Of a DNA stretch of 64,000 nucleotides, positions 13,460-24,975 are shown piece after piece. Positions within the stretch are counted from its first letter, which is position 1; each line of letters starts with the position of its first letter. A program made the translations under genes and the position numbers. This stretch comes from Letharia columbiana. Its lineage: Eukaryota > Ascomycota > Lecanoromycetes > Lecanorales > Parmeliaceae. The notes under the pieces were generated by a model, which saw only the letters and a list, made by a program, of their open reading frames with translations, searched no databases and had not been told where the DNA came from. The stretch is from contig NW_023501044.1 of the NCBI RefSeq assembly GCF_014066305.1, forward strand, positions 1,132,001-1,196,000, written 5' to 3'.

Positions 13460-15135
13460 AGTTATTACTAAGAAAGTAAAGCTCTAATAATCTTATTTAA
13501 GATTTAAAGAAGTAGAAATAGTAAATTTTAAGATTTTAAAATTAATCCTCTAGAGCTAAATCGAATATATATCTAAATAATTTAAATTCTTTTAATCGAG
13601 TATTATAGATCTCGATAAAATAATCGATTATATTTAACTCGAAGTAAAAGAAGATTTACTCTCGAAATAGTAGGATTATAAAAGTCTACTATAATATATT
13701 CTTAATTATTCTTTTTAAATTCATCTAAATTACTTTTATAAATTTAAGAATAAACTTAAACGAATAAATACGTTTTACGATTAGAATCTTTATTATCTCT
13801 ATTTATAACGAGGCTTTTTTATATATCTATCGAATCTTTACTACGAAAATTTAAATAACTTTCTTAATTTCGTAGCTCGTTATTTAAGAATACCTCTTAT
13901 CTTAAAATCTAAGCTAATCTTACGTTAAACGAAGGGCCTATTTAAGAATAAAGACTATTATTAAAATAAGACTATTTTTATTAAAAAAGTATCTAAAGGT
14001 ATTAATGCTTTTCTTCGCTATATAAATCTTTTAAATATTTAAATCGCTAAGATAGTAGAAACGCGAAGCTTTATTAAATTTTAGCGATATTAATATTAGC
14101 CTTAGATATTCGCGAGTAAATATCTATATTAGAATTATATTATAAAAGATTAATTAGTAAAGATAAATATAAAAGACGATAATGAAACTAAGTAGTATTA
14201 TAAGATTATATTCGAGATCTAATAATTATATAGAGATAAAGAGAAAGAACGTAATTACTCTCGAGATATTAGCGATTATATTAATATTACGAAGTATAAT
14301 AATTATAATCTTTATAAAGGATATCTCTATTTTATTTAGAACTCTAAGTATAACTTCGAGAAGATAAAGAAAATCGCTGCGAAGAAGATGGATTTCTTAA
14401 AGAAGATTAAGAATATTTTATTAGAGATTAAGAAATAGACGATATCGCCGTCTAACGCTAATATTAAATAACTTAAGAAGAATAAAGCCTCGATTTATAA
14501 GACGAGGTTTGAAATAGAGAATACTGCGATTAAAGCTGATTTCTTAAAAAAGATCGTCGAGAAGCCGAACTCTAAGAAGTCGAAGTTTAAGAATTTAAGT
14601 GATAAGGTGATAATTAAGAAGAAATCGATTTATTAATCGTTTATCTTTAAGAATTTAGATTTAAAGTTAAAAGTTAAGAAAGTAGATATTTATAATAATT
14701 ACGTATATATAAAGAAGAAGATTAATTTACTAAAGAATACTCTTTTAAGATTATAAGAAAAGCTAATAATACTATTAACGATAACGAAAAGAATCTATAG
14801 AATAATTACTTTATTTTTAGCTTAATATAAGAGCGTAATAAAACTTATTAGAGGCGCTATAAAATCTTTATCTTTTCTAGACTAAGATAATAAGTAAGTT
14901 AAAGATAGAAAGGTCGATATCGAGAGTATTATAAAATACTAGAGTATTAATAAGCTATTACTAAATAAGATTCTCGATATCTTAAATAAAGCGTAAGAGA
15001 TCTTCGCTAAGAAATATCTAGACCTAGCGGCCTTAGTATTCGTTTACGATAACGACGAAAAGTCTTTCGCGAAGTTCGAAGAGTAAAAGAAAGGATTTTT
15101 CGTTTCTAATTCTATAACTAAAGAAAGCGCTTAAC
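13460..15135 (+). pseudogene. Long decayed ORF of unknown type (about 555 codons)
   Basis: A single plus-strand frame runs for about 1.67 kb with no apparent indel. Its stops are TAA or TAG at likely Gln positions, with one cluster of several near 14080-14130 suggesting a Gln-rich stretch. The C-terminal half is very rich in Lys and Glu (for example KKMDFLKKIKN) and ends with a more hydrophobic, acidic segment reading LDLAALVFVYDNDEKS. No zinc knuckle, protease, polymerase or transposase motif was recognised. It could be a gag-like or accessory ORF of a large element, or a captured host gene. The 61-codon open frame at 14182-14367 is an out-of-frame shadow of it. Confidence 0.5.
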
Positions 15136-15900
15136 TAATTATATATCTTCACGTCTAGATCTTTACGAGATAAGAAATGCAGACCTTACCGGAATATCTT
15201 CACATCGAATATTTCTACGCTTTTCCTTTTACGACTTTCTAATATCTATCTTAGATTCGACGTAACTATTTTTATAAGAAGTGGAATCCGTATATCTTTC
15301 TTTCTATATCTTTATTAGACCTTATCGAAATACTTTCACATCTATTAAGAAAAGTATATACCTTTCTTTCTCCGTCTCGAATCCGGCCAGGCCTACTTTT
15401 CCGTTATATCTTTCTTTCTATATCTTTATTAGATCTTATTAAAATACTTTCACGTCTATTAAGAAAAGTATATATCTTTCTTTCTCCGCCTCGAATCCGG
15501 CTAGGCTTACTTTTCCGTTCCTGACGCTACGGCTAAGGTATTTAAAGAAAGTATATATCTTTCTTTAAAACCCGTATACCTTTTTTCTACACCTTTACGT
15601 CTAAAACTTCACGAGATTTCTCAGTTCCATCTAGGAAAAAACACTTTCTTTTCTATCTTATATACTTTATTATGAGATAAGAAAAAGCTCGAGAATAATA
15701 TAGCTTTTCACGAGGGAGAGTAACTGTTATGTTCCCGACATAGCGTTATATCGCTTTCTTTTCTTCCTTCGAGAGTGAGAAACCTTACTAGCGTACTTGA
15801 TATATCGCTTTCTTTTCTTTCTTCGATTTCGTTTATAGCTTTAGCTAAGTTAATCTATCACATTTAGAACTAAGAAACATCTTTCCCTTCTTTATAAAAC
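15136..15900. other. Partly RIP-spared non-coding tract
   Basis: Pyrimidine-rich plus-strand DNA that retains more CA and TG dinucleotides than its neighbours. It holds the 114-bp tandem repeat described separately and follows directly after the long decayed ORF, so it may be that element's 3' untranslated part. No ORF, RNA gene or LTR pair was identified. Confidence 0.4.
15291..15518. repeat. Tandem duplication, 114-bp unit x2
   Basis: Copy 1 spans 15291-15404 and copy 2 spans 15405-15518. Both begin TATATCTTTCTTTC and end TTTTCCGT. They differ by a few C/T transitions. A third, partial match follows near 15550-15600. Confidence 0.85.
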
Positions 15901-16756
15901 TCCTTTTTAGAAGTATATATATACTTCTTATATAGTATTTCTAATAATTACTAAAAGATATAATATAATATTAAATAATCTATTAAAAGAATTAACTTAA
16001 TTAGCTAATTTTTCTATAAACTAAATCTAGATATATAGTAAAAACGCGAGAAAACTAACTATTAATATATTATAACTACTAGTTAAATAACGATATAAAT
16101 AACTTAAAAGAGAATCTAGATTAGATAAAACTATTAATTATTAAGAGATTAGATAATTAGATTATGAATTTATATATAATATAAAAGATATTAATTATTC
16201 TATATATCTATAGAGTAGATATATACGATATTAAGTTACGCTAGTCTTATCTTATTAAATAATCTTAATATATCGTAATAGATATATCGCGTATTTAATC
16301 TTTTTCGAAATTGAATTTATATTATAAAGCTATTACTAAAAGACGATAAGTTTAATTAATTTAATTAAGATACGATTAACGTAACTTATAATCCTCCGCG
16401 AATATTCTTATCTTAGTTTCTTAAACGTATTAAGATTATTAAGCTTCTTCGAATTAATTTATAAACTTCGTAGTTAAACGATAGTAGTTAGACGAGCTAT
16501 TAGAATAAGTAATAGTCTTATTAAAAAAGATAACGAGAATATTAAAGGTTAAGTTAATAAGAAAAGAATTTTTAAACTTACTTTTACTTATAGAAGTAGC
16601 GAAAGAAACTTAGCGAGACTAAGACATCTTTCTCTCTCTTTCTCTTCTAGTTTTAGAAAGATCTTACGTAGTAAGTCTAAGTAGAAAATTCTATTAAGTC
16701 TTATTTTTTTAATAATTTACTTAATATAAGATATTTATCTTTAAGTATATATTAAT
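15901..16756. other. AT-rich RIP-mutated DNA
   Basis: No gene or repeat boundary is visible. The sequence is degraded up to the head of the composite repeat at 16757. Confidence 0.35.
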
Positions 16757-17863
16757 AAGTAAAGGCCTATAAATTAAATTTATAAAGTTGAATTTTTCTA
16801 AGTTAAATCGAATTTTAGCTCTAGTTCTAAGTTAAATCGAACTCTAATCGCTTACTATACGTTTTTAACCTACTTCTATTACTATAAAATTAATTTAATC
16901 TATATAATATATAGATATATATATGTCGAGAGAGGCGCGCTAAGGTTTAATTAAAGAGTATATTAAATATAGAGAATTAATTCGTAATAATTATCTATAA
17001 GAAATAGAGAAAGACTATATTCTTATAATAAGAAGTATTAAAATACTAGAAAGAAATAAAGATAACGTGTTAATTAGTAGTGTAAATTCTATAATATCTT
17101 CTATCGTAGTAAAATCTTTCGAAAAATAAAATAGCTATAAATATCGAACGGTTTCAATTCGTTTAAATATATATCGTTCGATATTTCTTCTATAGAGGCT
17201 TAATTAACTAAAATAAAGATAACGTGCTAATTAGTAATATAAATTTTATAATATCTTCTATCGTAGTAAAATCTTTCAAATAATGAAATAGCTATAAACA
17301 TCGAACGATTTTAATTTATTTAAATATATATCGTTTAATATTTCTTCTATAGAGGTTTAATTAACTATAATCGTTATAGTAGATTCTTCTCTTATAACGT
17401 TATTATAATAATATATTATATTAATATAATAGAGATAATAGATTAAATTATAATAATATTCTTCGCTTACTAAGTAATAATTTAATATAGAATTATAGAG
17501 AGTATATAACGTAGAATTTTAGAGAGCTAAGCCGTATTTCTAACGATAGTAATCTTATTATCGCTTAATTTCTCTATAGTATTCTCCGCATTTATCTATT
17601 ATAGTTTTTTCTCTTACTTTTTCTCTTATAAAGTATTAGATTAAGTAATTAGTTAAGTAATTAATTAAGTAGATAACTAATATAACGTAAGATCTTAAAG
17701 AGCTAAGCCGTATTCTTAATAACGATAATCTTATTATCGCTTAGTTTCTTCGTAATATTCTTCGCATTTATCTATTATAGTTTCTTCTCTTACTCTTTAA
17801 TATAGTAGAGATAATAAACTAAGTTATAGTAATATTCTCAGCTTACTAAGTAATAATTTAATA
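16757..17863 (+). repeat. Composite repeat, copy I: head and first array units
   Basis: The head begins GTAAAGGCCTATAAATTAAA and is shared with copies at 17864, 28855 and 41011. It holds a conserved block containing GAGAGGCGCGCTAAG and the hairpin at 17141-17183. From about 17385 it passes into the tandem array. At 17863 the array is interrupted, within AAGTAATAATTTAAT, by a fresh head (copy II). The array appears to resume near 22745 after copy II ends. The nesting is inferred from the order of parts. Confidence 0.65.
17141..17183. repeat. Hairpin in composite-repeat head
   Basis: ATATCGAACG and CGTTCGATAT are perfect 10-bp inverted arms around a 23-bp AT-rich spacer. Equivalent hairpins, some with one changed base, occur in the other heads (near 17300, 18250, 19980, 29190, 41360 and 41560). 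The LTR element at 18290 inserted inside the right arm of one of them. Confidence 0.7.
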
Positions 17864-18289
17864 AGTAAAGACCTATAAATTAAATTTATAAAGTTGAATT
17901 TTTCTAAGTTAAATCGAATTTTAGTTCTAGCTCTAAGTTAAATCGAACTCTAATCGCTTACTATACGTTTTTAATCTACTTCTATTACTATAAAATTAAT
18001 TTAATCTATATAATATATAGATATATATATGCGAAGAGAGGCGCGCTAAGATTTAATTAAAGGGTATATTAAGTATAAAAGATTAATTCGTAATAATTAT
18101 CTATAAAAAATAGAGAAAGACTATATTCTTATAGTAAGAAGTATTAAAATATCGAAAAGAAATAAAGATAATATATTAATTAGTAATGTGAATTCTATAA
18201 TATCTTCTATTATAGTAAAATCTTTCGAAAAATAAAATAGCTATAGACATCGAACGGTTTTAATTCATTTAAATATATATCGTTCGATA
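17864..18289 (+). repeat. Composite repeat, copy II: head, left of LTR insertion
   Basis: Nearly identical to the head at 16757, including the GAAGAGAGGCGCGCTAAG block near 18030. It is cut at 18289 inside the hairpin by the LTR element and continues at 19884. Confidence 0.75.
18285..18289. repeat. Left target-site duplication CGATA
   Basis: The 5-bp sequence CGATA directly precedes the 5' LTR and recurs at 19884-19888 directly after the 3' LTR. Uninterrupted copies of this repeat (for example 17178-17190) have a single CGATA at the same place. Confidence 0.9.
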
Positions 18290-18455
18290 TATTACGAGCG
18301 TATTCTTAATATATTACTTAGCTCTATAGCTAGCGAGCCTTAGCGAAGATATCTTCTATTATATTATATCTTCTTCCCACCTATATAATTCGATAGCCTT
18401 ATTATTTTAATTCTATCTCACTTATACTAGTATCGTATCTATACTAATTCTAATA
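18290..18455 (+). repeat. 5' LTR of copy 1, RIP-mutated
   Basis: Same length as the 3' LTR at 19718-19883, and differing from it essentially only by transitions (C to T and G to A). Confidence 0.9.
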
Positions 18456-18784
18456 TTATAATAAAGCTTCTTCGTATATCTAACGAAGAGAAACATATAC
18501 GGGCTAATCAATGTATACTTATATCTATTTGGATTAGCGGATGAATAGTTAATAAATAAACGCGCTAATAAGAGCTTTGTTAAGATATTAATTTAAGATT
18601 AAGATATTACGATCGGTTAAGGTTAAGATAGGAACTTAAGATATCGTATTCTTAGGTCAGCCCATTAAACGGGTAATTCGTTTCGGTATGACGGAACGGC
18701 CTCTGGACAGCAGGAGGGATAAAGCACCGCTGGACCATTCGTAGGATTAGCGAATCGAAAAGAACTCATCAAACCACTCCACCA

Positions 18785-18955
18785 CAGTGAGCCTGCTATA
18801 ATGGCGACGGGAACAGACCCGACAACACGATTACGATTCGACCTCTTCACTGAGCATGTCGACAACACACACAGTGAGCCTGCTACAATGGCAGCAAACG
18901 TACGATCTCTTCACTGAGCATGTCGACAACACACATAGTGAGCCTGCTACCAAAT
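18785..18955 (+). repeat. Internal tandem repeat with CAGTGAGCCTGCTA
   Basis: The motif CAGTGAGCCTGCTA (TAGTGAGCCTGCTA in the last copy) recurs at about 18785, 18872 and 18937. The intervening segments share CTCTTCACTGAGCATGTCGA. The same structure, mutated, is seen in the other copy near 60510-60675, so it belongs to the element. Confidence 0.8.
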
Positions 18956-19084
18956 GGCATTCAACACATTCGATTCTTATCACCTACCTCCCTACCACAC
19001 CTACGAATCGACAAGTACTTGAGTTACGGGAGTCGTCTACATCAGTCAGGTCGTTGGCTGCTGAGTACTCGCTATGGCAGCTTA

Positions 19085-19180
19085 GGACGGGTACATGGGA
19101 CTGGCGGCTTAGGACGGGTAGGCCTACGGGGTACTGGCAGTCGAGGCGGGTACGTGGGACTGGCAGTCGAAGCGGTAGGC
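19085..19180 (+). repeat. GC-rich internal short repeats
   Basis: Related 20- to 26-bp units containing GACGGGTA or GGCGGGTA followed by GTGGGACTGGC or GTACTGGC recur about four times. They make this the most GC-rich part of the LTR element. No function is evident. Confidence 0.6.
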
Positions 19181-19700
19181 TTACAAAGCGGATGGATGCA
19201 GTGGACGACTACCAAGCAAGATAGCTATGAGTCGAGACAAAGGATGGAATGGATGTACTTGATGGCAAGAGCATGGGAGACACAGGGCAAATCTACAGTG
19301 ATGCTCCCAGGCCAGGCTGCCAAAAGGTGTTGGAAGGTGAATGCATGCGTTGGATTTTCTTCAATTCTACCGAAGGACTACGGCAAGAGATTGGAGAGAA
19401 ACTCGGAGAATCTTGCTGGCACGCAGGCAAGATATGGCCAACATCTCCAGGATCTCTGAAGGACAATGTGGGCATGGTAGGCATGGCAGGCATGCTATTG
19501 TCAAGACCAGCATGCGATCCGGCAAAACCTCGGACATGGTGTTTTTGAACGAATTGAAACCATCCGATGTTCGACTGCTACCGCCACACCTCGGCAAAAT
19601 CCTCTCCAGTCAAGGCTTGCAGGGACTATGGATGTTTGGAGATACAAGGCAAGCAATGGGCCTGCATCTCCGGTCTACCAGCCATGGGGGCCATGGCTAT

Positions 19701-19717
19701 TTGGGAGGGGGGAGTAC
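19701..19717 (+). other. Polypurine tract
   Basis: The 17 bases before the 3' LTR read TTGGGAGGGGGGAGTAC, a typical plus-strand primer site. The equivalent in the second copy is purine-rich sequence at 61171-61186. Confidence 0.8.
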
Positions 19718-19883
19718 TGTTACGAGCGTACCCTTGACACACCACTCAGCCCTATGGCTAGCGGGCCTTGGCGGAGGCATCCCCTACCATATCATGCCTT
19801 CTTCCCACCTACATAGTTCGGTAGCCTTATTATCCTAGTTCTACCTCACCCATACTAGTATCGCACCTATGCTGATTCTGATA
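19718..19883 (+). repeat. 3' LTR of copy 1, clean
   Basis: 166 bp, starting TGTTACGAGCG and ending GATTCTGATA. It keeps many CA and TG dinucleotides, unlike its 5' partner. RIP-mutated DNA resumes immediately after it. Confidence 0.9.
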
Positions 19884-22744
19884 CGATATTTCTTCTATAG
19901 AGGCTTAATTAACTAAAATAAAGATAACGTATTAATTAGTAATATAAATTTTATAATATCTTCTATCGTAGTAAAATCTTTCGAATAATGAAATAGCTAT
20001 AAATATCGAACGATTTTAATTCATCTAAATATATATCATTCGATATTTCTTCTATAGAGATTTAATTAACTATAATCGTCGTAGTAAATTCTTCTCTTAT
20101 AACGTTATTATAATAATATATTATATTAATATAATAAGAATAATAGACTAAGTTATAGTAGTATTCTTCGCTTATTAAATAATAATTTAATATAAAATCG
20201 TAAAAAGTATATAATATGAGATCTTAGAGAGCTAAGTCGTATTTCTAACGATAATAATCTTATTATCGCTTAGTTTCTCCGTAATATTCTTTATATTTAT
20301 TTATTATAATTTCTTCTCTTATTTCTTCTTTTATAGAGTATTAGACTAAGTAGCTAGCTAAGTAATTAATTAAATAAATAATTAATATAACGTAGAATCT
20401 TAGAGAGCTAAGTCGTATTCTTAACGACGATAATTTTATTACCGCTTAATTTCTCCGTAATATTCTTCGTATTTATCTATTATAGTTTCTTCTCTTACTT
20501 CTTAATATAGTAGAAATAATAGATTAAGTTATAGTAGTATTCTTAGCTTATTAAGTAATACTTTATTATAAAACGATTAAGTTATAGTAATATTCTTCGC
20601 TTACTAAGTAATAATTTAATGTAAAATTGGAATCTTAGAGAGCTAAGCCGTATTCTTAACGATAATAATCTTATTATCACTTAGTTTCTTCGTAATATTC
20701 TTCATATTTACCTATTATAGTTTCTTCTCTTACTTTTTAATATAGTAAGAATAATAAACTAAGTTATAGTAATATTCTTCGCTTACTAAGTAATAATTTA
20801 ATATAAAATTATAAAGAGTATATAACGTGAAATCTTAGAGAGCTAAGTCGTATTTCTAATAATAATAATTTTATTACCGCTTAGTTTCTTCGTAATATTC
20901 TCCGTAGTATTCTTCGTAGTATTCTTTATATTTATCTATTATAATATCTTCTCTTACTTCTTAATATAATAGAAATAATAGATTAAATTATAGTAATATT
21001 CTTCGCTTATTAAGTAATAATTTAATATAGAATCGTAGAGAGTATATAACGTGGGATTTTAGAGAGCTAAGCTATATTCTTAATAATAATAATCTTATTA
21101 CCGCTTAGTTTCTTTATAATATTCTTCACATTTATCTATTATAATTTCTTCTTTTACTTCTTAATATAGTAGAGATAATAGATTAAGTTATAGTAATATT
21201 CTTCGCTTATTAAATAATAATTTAATATAAAATTATAGAGAGTATATAATATAAGATCTTAAAGAGTTAAGTCGTATTTTTAATAATAATAATTTTATTA
21301 TCGCTTAGTTTCTTTATAGTATTCTCTATATTTATCTATTATAATTTCTTCTCTTATTTCTTAATATAATAGAGATAATAGATTAAGTTATAGTAATATT
21401 CTTTATTTACTAAATAATAATTTAATATAAAATTATAGAGAGTATATAATATGAGATCTTAAAGAGCTAAGCCGTGTTCTTAATAATAATAATCTTATTA
21501 TCGCTTAGTTTCTCTATAGTATTCTCCGTAGTATTCTTCGTAGTATTCTTCACATTTACTTATTATAGTTTCTTCTCTTATTTCTTAATATAATAAAGAT
21601 AATAGACTAAGTTATAATAATATTCTCTACTTATTAAATAATAATTTAATATAAAATTATAGAGAGTATATAATATAAGATCTTGAAGAGCTAAGCGATA
21701 TTCTTAATACTAAAAACTTTATTATCGCTTAATTTCTTCGTAATATTCTTTATATTCGTCTATTATATTAATTTTTCTTATACTAATTAAATAAATTAAT
21801 ATAAGACTATAAAGAGTAGATCTATTATATTATTACTACTAATAATTATCTTCGTAATATTCTTTATAGTATTCTCTATATTCGTCTATTATAGATCTTT
21901 CTCTTATTTAATTAAATATAAGAGTATCGAGAGTAAATATATTTATATTAATGAAATTAATAGATTAATAGAATTAATAGAATAATAAAAGAAGAATAAT
22001 TATATAAATAGATAAAAGAATTATTATTTAATTTTAAACGCGTTTAATATAACTATAATATTTAAATATTAATTTAATTCATCTATCGCTAACTTAAAAG
22101 AAGTATATAAAGAAGAACTATAGAATATATCCGTTTAGACTCTTTTTAAGAGTTTTTTAACGCGTTTATAAGTAGTAGTAGATAGCTATTAAGCTTACTT
22201 ACGATCTCGATTACTAGTAATAATAATTTTACTAAAAGATAATTTAAGAGCGTTAGTAGGGGATTTAAAAGATAGATAAAAGAAATATATATCTTAGATA
22301 TTTAGTAATATTTAGGCGAGAGATATTAAGAGCAAATTTATTTATAATTAATAAATTAATAGAATTATAGAAGAAGAATAATTATATAAATAGATAAAAG
22401 AATTATTATTTAATCTTAAATATATCTAATATAGTTATTATAACTATTATTCTTAAATATTTATTTAATTTATTAATAGTAGATTAAACTTTATTATTTT
22501 TATAGCGTTAGAAAGCGTATATTAAGCTCTATAGTTTACGAAATTATAAAGAGATAATATTTATAGAGAGCTAATTATTTTAGAGTATAAAACTTCTATA
22601 TATAAATTTTTAATAAGAAAGCTTAAAAGGGCTAACGGGCTAACTTAGTTAGTCTAGTTAAAAAACGTAATAATTCTAAATTTATAATTAGCTATATATA
22701 TAAATTTAAGATTTTTAAGCTTAGCTCTATCTTATTCTAATATT
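19884..22744 (+). repeat. Composite repeat, copy II: array and tail
   Basis: This resumes the head interrupted at 18289, then holds a tandem array at about 20090-21790 and a tail at about 21800-22740. Array units are counted from the conserved GAGAGCTAAG motif at about 20227, 20402, 20638, 20837, 21061, 21261, 21461 and 21687, giving a basic period near 200 bp. The tail ends with the conserved TTAGCTCTATCTTATTCTA. Confidence 0.75.
20090..21790 (+). repeat. Tandem array, about 200-bp unit (satellite-like)
   Basis: Each unit contains GAGAGCTAAG, a short inverted repeat of the type ATAATCTTATTAT, a pyrimidine-rich part TTTCTTCTCTTAC, and AAGTAATAATTTAATATA. Length differences between units (200 versus about 224 bp) come largely from a 12-bp sub-repeat resembling GTAGTATTCTTC, present once to three times. 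Units of about 176 bp also occur. Spacing and unit length rule out CRISPR. Confidence 0.8.
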
Positions 22745-24975
22745 TATATTAATATAAAACGACTAAGTTATAGTAGTATTCTCCGCTTATTAAGTAATAA
22801 TTTAATATAAAATTATAAAGAGTATATAACGTAGAATCTTGAAGAGCTAAGTCGTATTTTTAACGATAATAATCTTTTTATCGTTTAATTTCTTCGTAAT
22901 ATTCTTCGTATTTATCTATTATAGTTTCTTCTCTTACTTCTTAATATAATAGAGATAATAAATTAAGTTATAATAATATTCTTCGCTTACTAAGTAATAA
23001 TTTAATATAAAATTATAAAGAGTATATAATATAAGATCTTAGAGAGCTAAGTCGTATTTCTAATAATAATAGTCTTATTACCGCTTAATTTCTTTATAAT
23101 ATTCTTTATAATATTCTTTATAGTATTCTTCGCATTTATCTATTATAGTTTCTTCTCTTACTTTTTAATATAATAGAAATAATAAACTAAGTTATAGTAG
23201 TATTCTTTACTTACTAAGTAATAATTTAATATAAAATCGTAGAGAGTATATAACGTAGAATCTTGAAGAGCTAAGTCGTATTTTTAATAATAATAATTTT
23301 ATTACCGCTTAATTTCTTTATAGTATTCTTCGTATTTATCTATTATAGTTTCTTCTCTTACTTCTTAATATAGTAGAAATAATAAATTAAGTTATAATAA
23401 TATTCTTCGCTTACTAAGTAATAATTTAATATAAAATTATAAAGAGTATATAATATAAGATCTTAAAGAGCTAAGTTATATTCTTAACGATAATAATCTT
23501 ATTACTACTTAGTTTCTCCGTAATATTCTTTATATTTATCTATTATAGTTTCTTCTCTTACTTTTTAATATAATAAAGATAATAAAATAAATTATAGTAG
23601 TATTCTTCGCTTACTAAGTAATAATTTAATATGAAATTATAAAGAGTATATAACGTAGAATCTTAGAGAGCTAAGTCGTATTTCTAATAATAATAATCTT
23701 ATTATCACTTAGTTTCTTCGTAATATTCTTTATAATATTCTTCGTAGTATTCTTTATATTTATTTATTATAGTTTCTTCTCTTACTTCTTAATATAGTAG
23801 AGATAATAAACTAAGTTATAATAGTATTCTTCGCTTATTAAATAATAATTTAATATAAAATTATAGAGAGTATATAATATAGAATCTTAAAGAGTTAAGC
23901 TATATTTTTAATATTAAAAACTTTATTATCGCTTAATTTCTTCGTAATATTCTTCGTATTCGCTTACTATATTAACTTCTCTTATATTAATTAAATAAAT
24001 TAATATGAGATCGTAAAGAGTAGATCTATTCTATTATTACTACTAATAATTATCTTTATAATATTCTTTATAATATTCTCTATATTTATCTATTATAGAT
24101 TTTTCTCTTATTTAATTAAGTATAAGAATATCGAGAGTAAATATATTTATATTAATAGAATTAATAGAATTAATAAAATTAATAAAATAGTAAAAGAAGA
24201 ATAATTATATAAATAGATAAAAGAATTATTATTCGATTTTAAATATGTTTAATATAACTATAATATTTAAATATTAGTTTAATCTACTTATCGCTAACTT
24301 AAAAGAAGTATATAAAGAAGAACTATAGACTATATTCGTTTAGGCTCTTTTTAAGAGTCTTTTAACGCGTTTATAAGTAGTAATAGATAGCTATTAAACT
24401 CGCTTATAGCCTCGATTACTAGTAATAACGAATTTATCGAAAAGTAGCTTAAGAGCGTTAATAGAGAATTTAAAAGATAAGTAAAAGAAATATATATCTT
24501 AGATATTTAGTAATATTTAGGCGAGAGATATTAAGAGCGAATTTTTTTATAATTAATAAATTAATAGAATTATAGAAGAAAAATAATTATATAAATAGAT
24601 GAAAGAATTATTATTCGATCTCGAACGCGTCTGATATAACTATTATAACTACTATTCTTAAATATTTATTTAATTTATTAATAGTAAATTAAACTTTATT
24701 ATTTTTATAGCGTTAGAAAGCGTATATTAAGCTCTATAGTTTACGAAATTATAAAGAAATAATATCTATAGAAAGCTAGTTATTTTAGAGTATAAAACTT
24801 CTATATATAAATTTTTAATAAGAAAGCTCGAGAGAGCTAGCGAGCTAACTTAGTTAGTCTAGCTAAAAGGCGTAATAACTCTAAATCTATAATTAACTAT
24901 ATATATAAATTTAAGATTTTTAAGCTTAGCTTTATCTTATTCTATTATATATATTAATATTAATAGATTTCGAGA
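22745..24975 (+). repeat. Composite repeat, copy I resumed: array and tail
   Basis: The array begins abruptly in mid-unit near 22745, directly after the end of copy II, and runs to about 23960, followed by a tail to about 24960. It is read here as the right part of copy I split by the insertion of copy II. An independent truncated copy is the alternative. The tail again ends TTAGCTTTATCTTATTCTA. Confidence 0.6.

Larger units (their letters stand above)
18290..19883 (+). mobile_element. Non-autonomous LTR retrotransposon, copy 1 (1594 bp)
   Basis: It has LTRs of 166 bp at 18290-18455 and 19718-19883, flanked by the 5-bp duplication CGATA. The purine-rich tract GGGAGGGGGGAG, where plus-strand synthesis would be primed, ends five bases before the 3' LTR. 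The 3' LTR begins TGTTACGAGCG; the 5' LTR begins TATTACGAGCG, the same with a RIP change. The 1.26-kb interior holds no gag, protease, polymerase or integrase sequence, so it would depend on another element for transposition. Open frames inside it (for example 18920-19459 and 19341-19838) overlap in all frames on both strands and come from balanced base composition. The left 370 bp are heavily RIP-mutated while the right 1.2 kb are nearly clean. Confidence 0.9.

Noticed and set aside
14182..14367. 61-codon plus-strand open frame
   Set aside because: It is out of frame with the long decayed ORF at 13460-15135 that covers it.
18665..19838. Several overlapping open frames of 62-179 codons on both strands
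   Set aside because: They occupy all frames of the unmutated part of a non-autonomous LTR element, show no domain, and run through its tandem repeats and into its LTR. They reflect balanced composition, not genes.
20090..21790. CRISPR-like regular array
   Set aside because: Units of about 200 bp repeat along their whole length, with no unique spacers, in a fungal-type genome. It is a satellite-like array.
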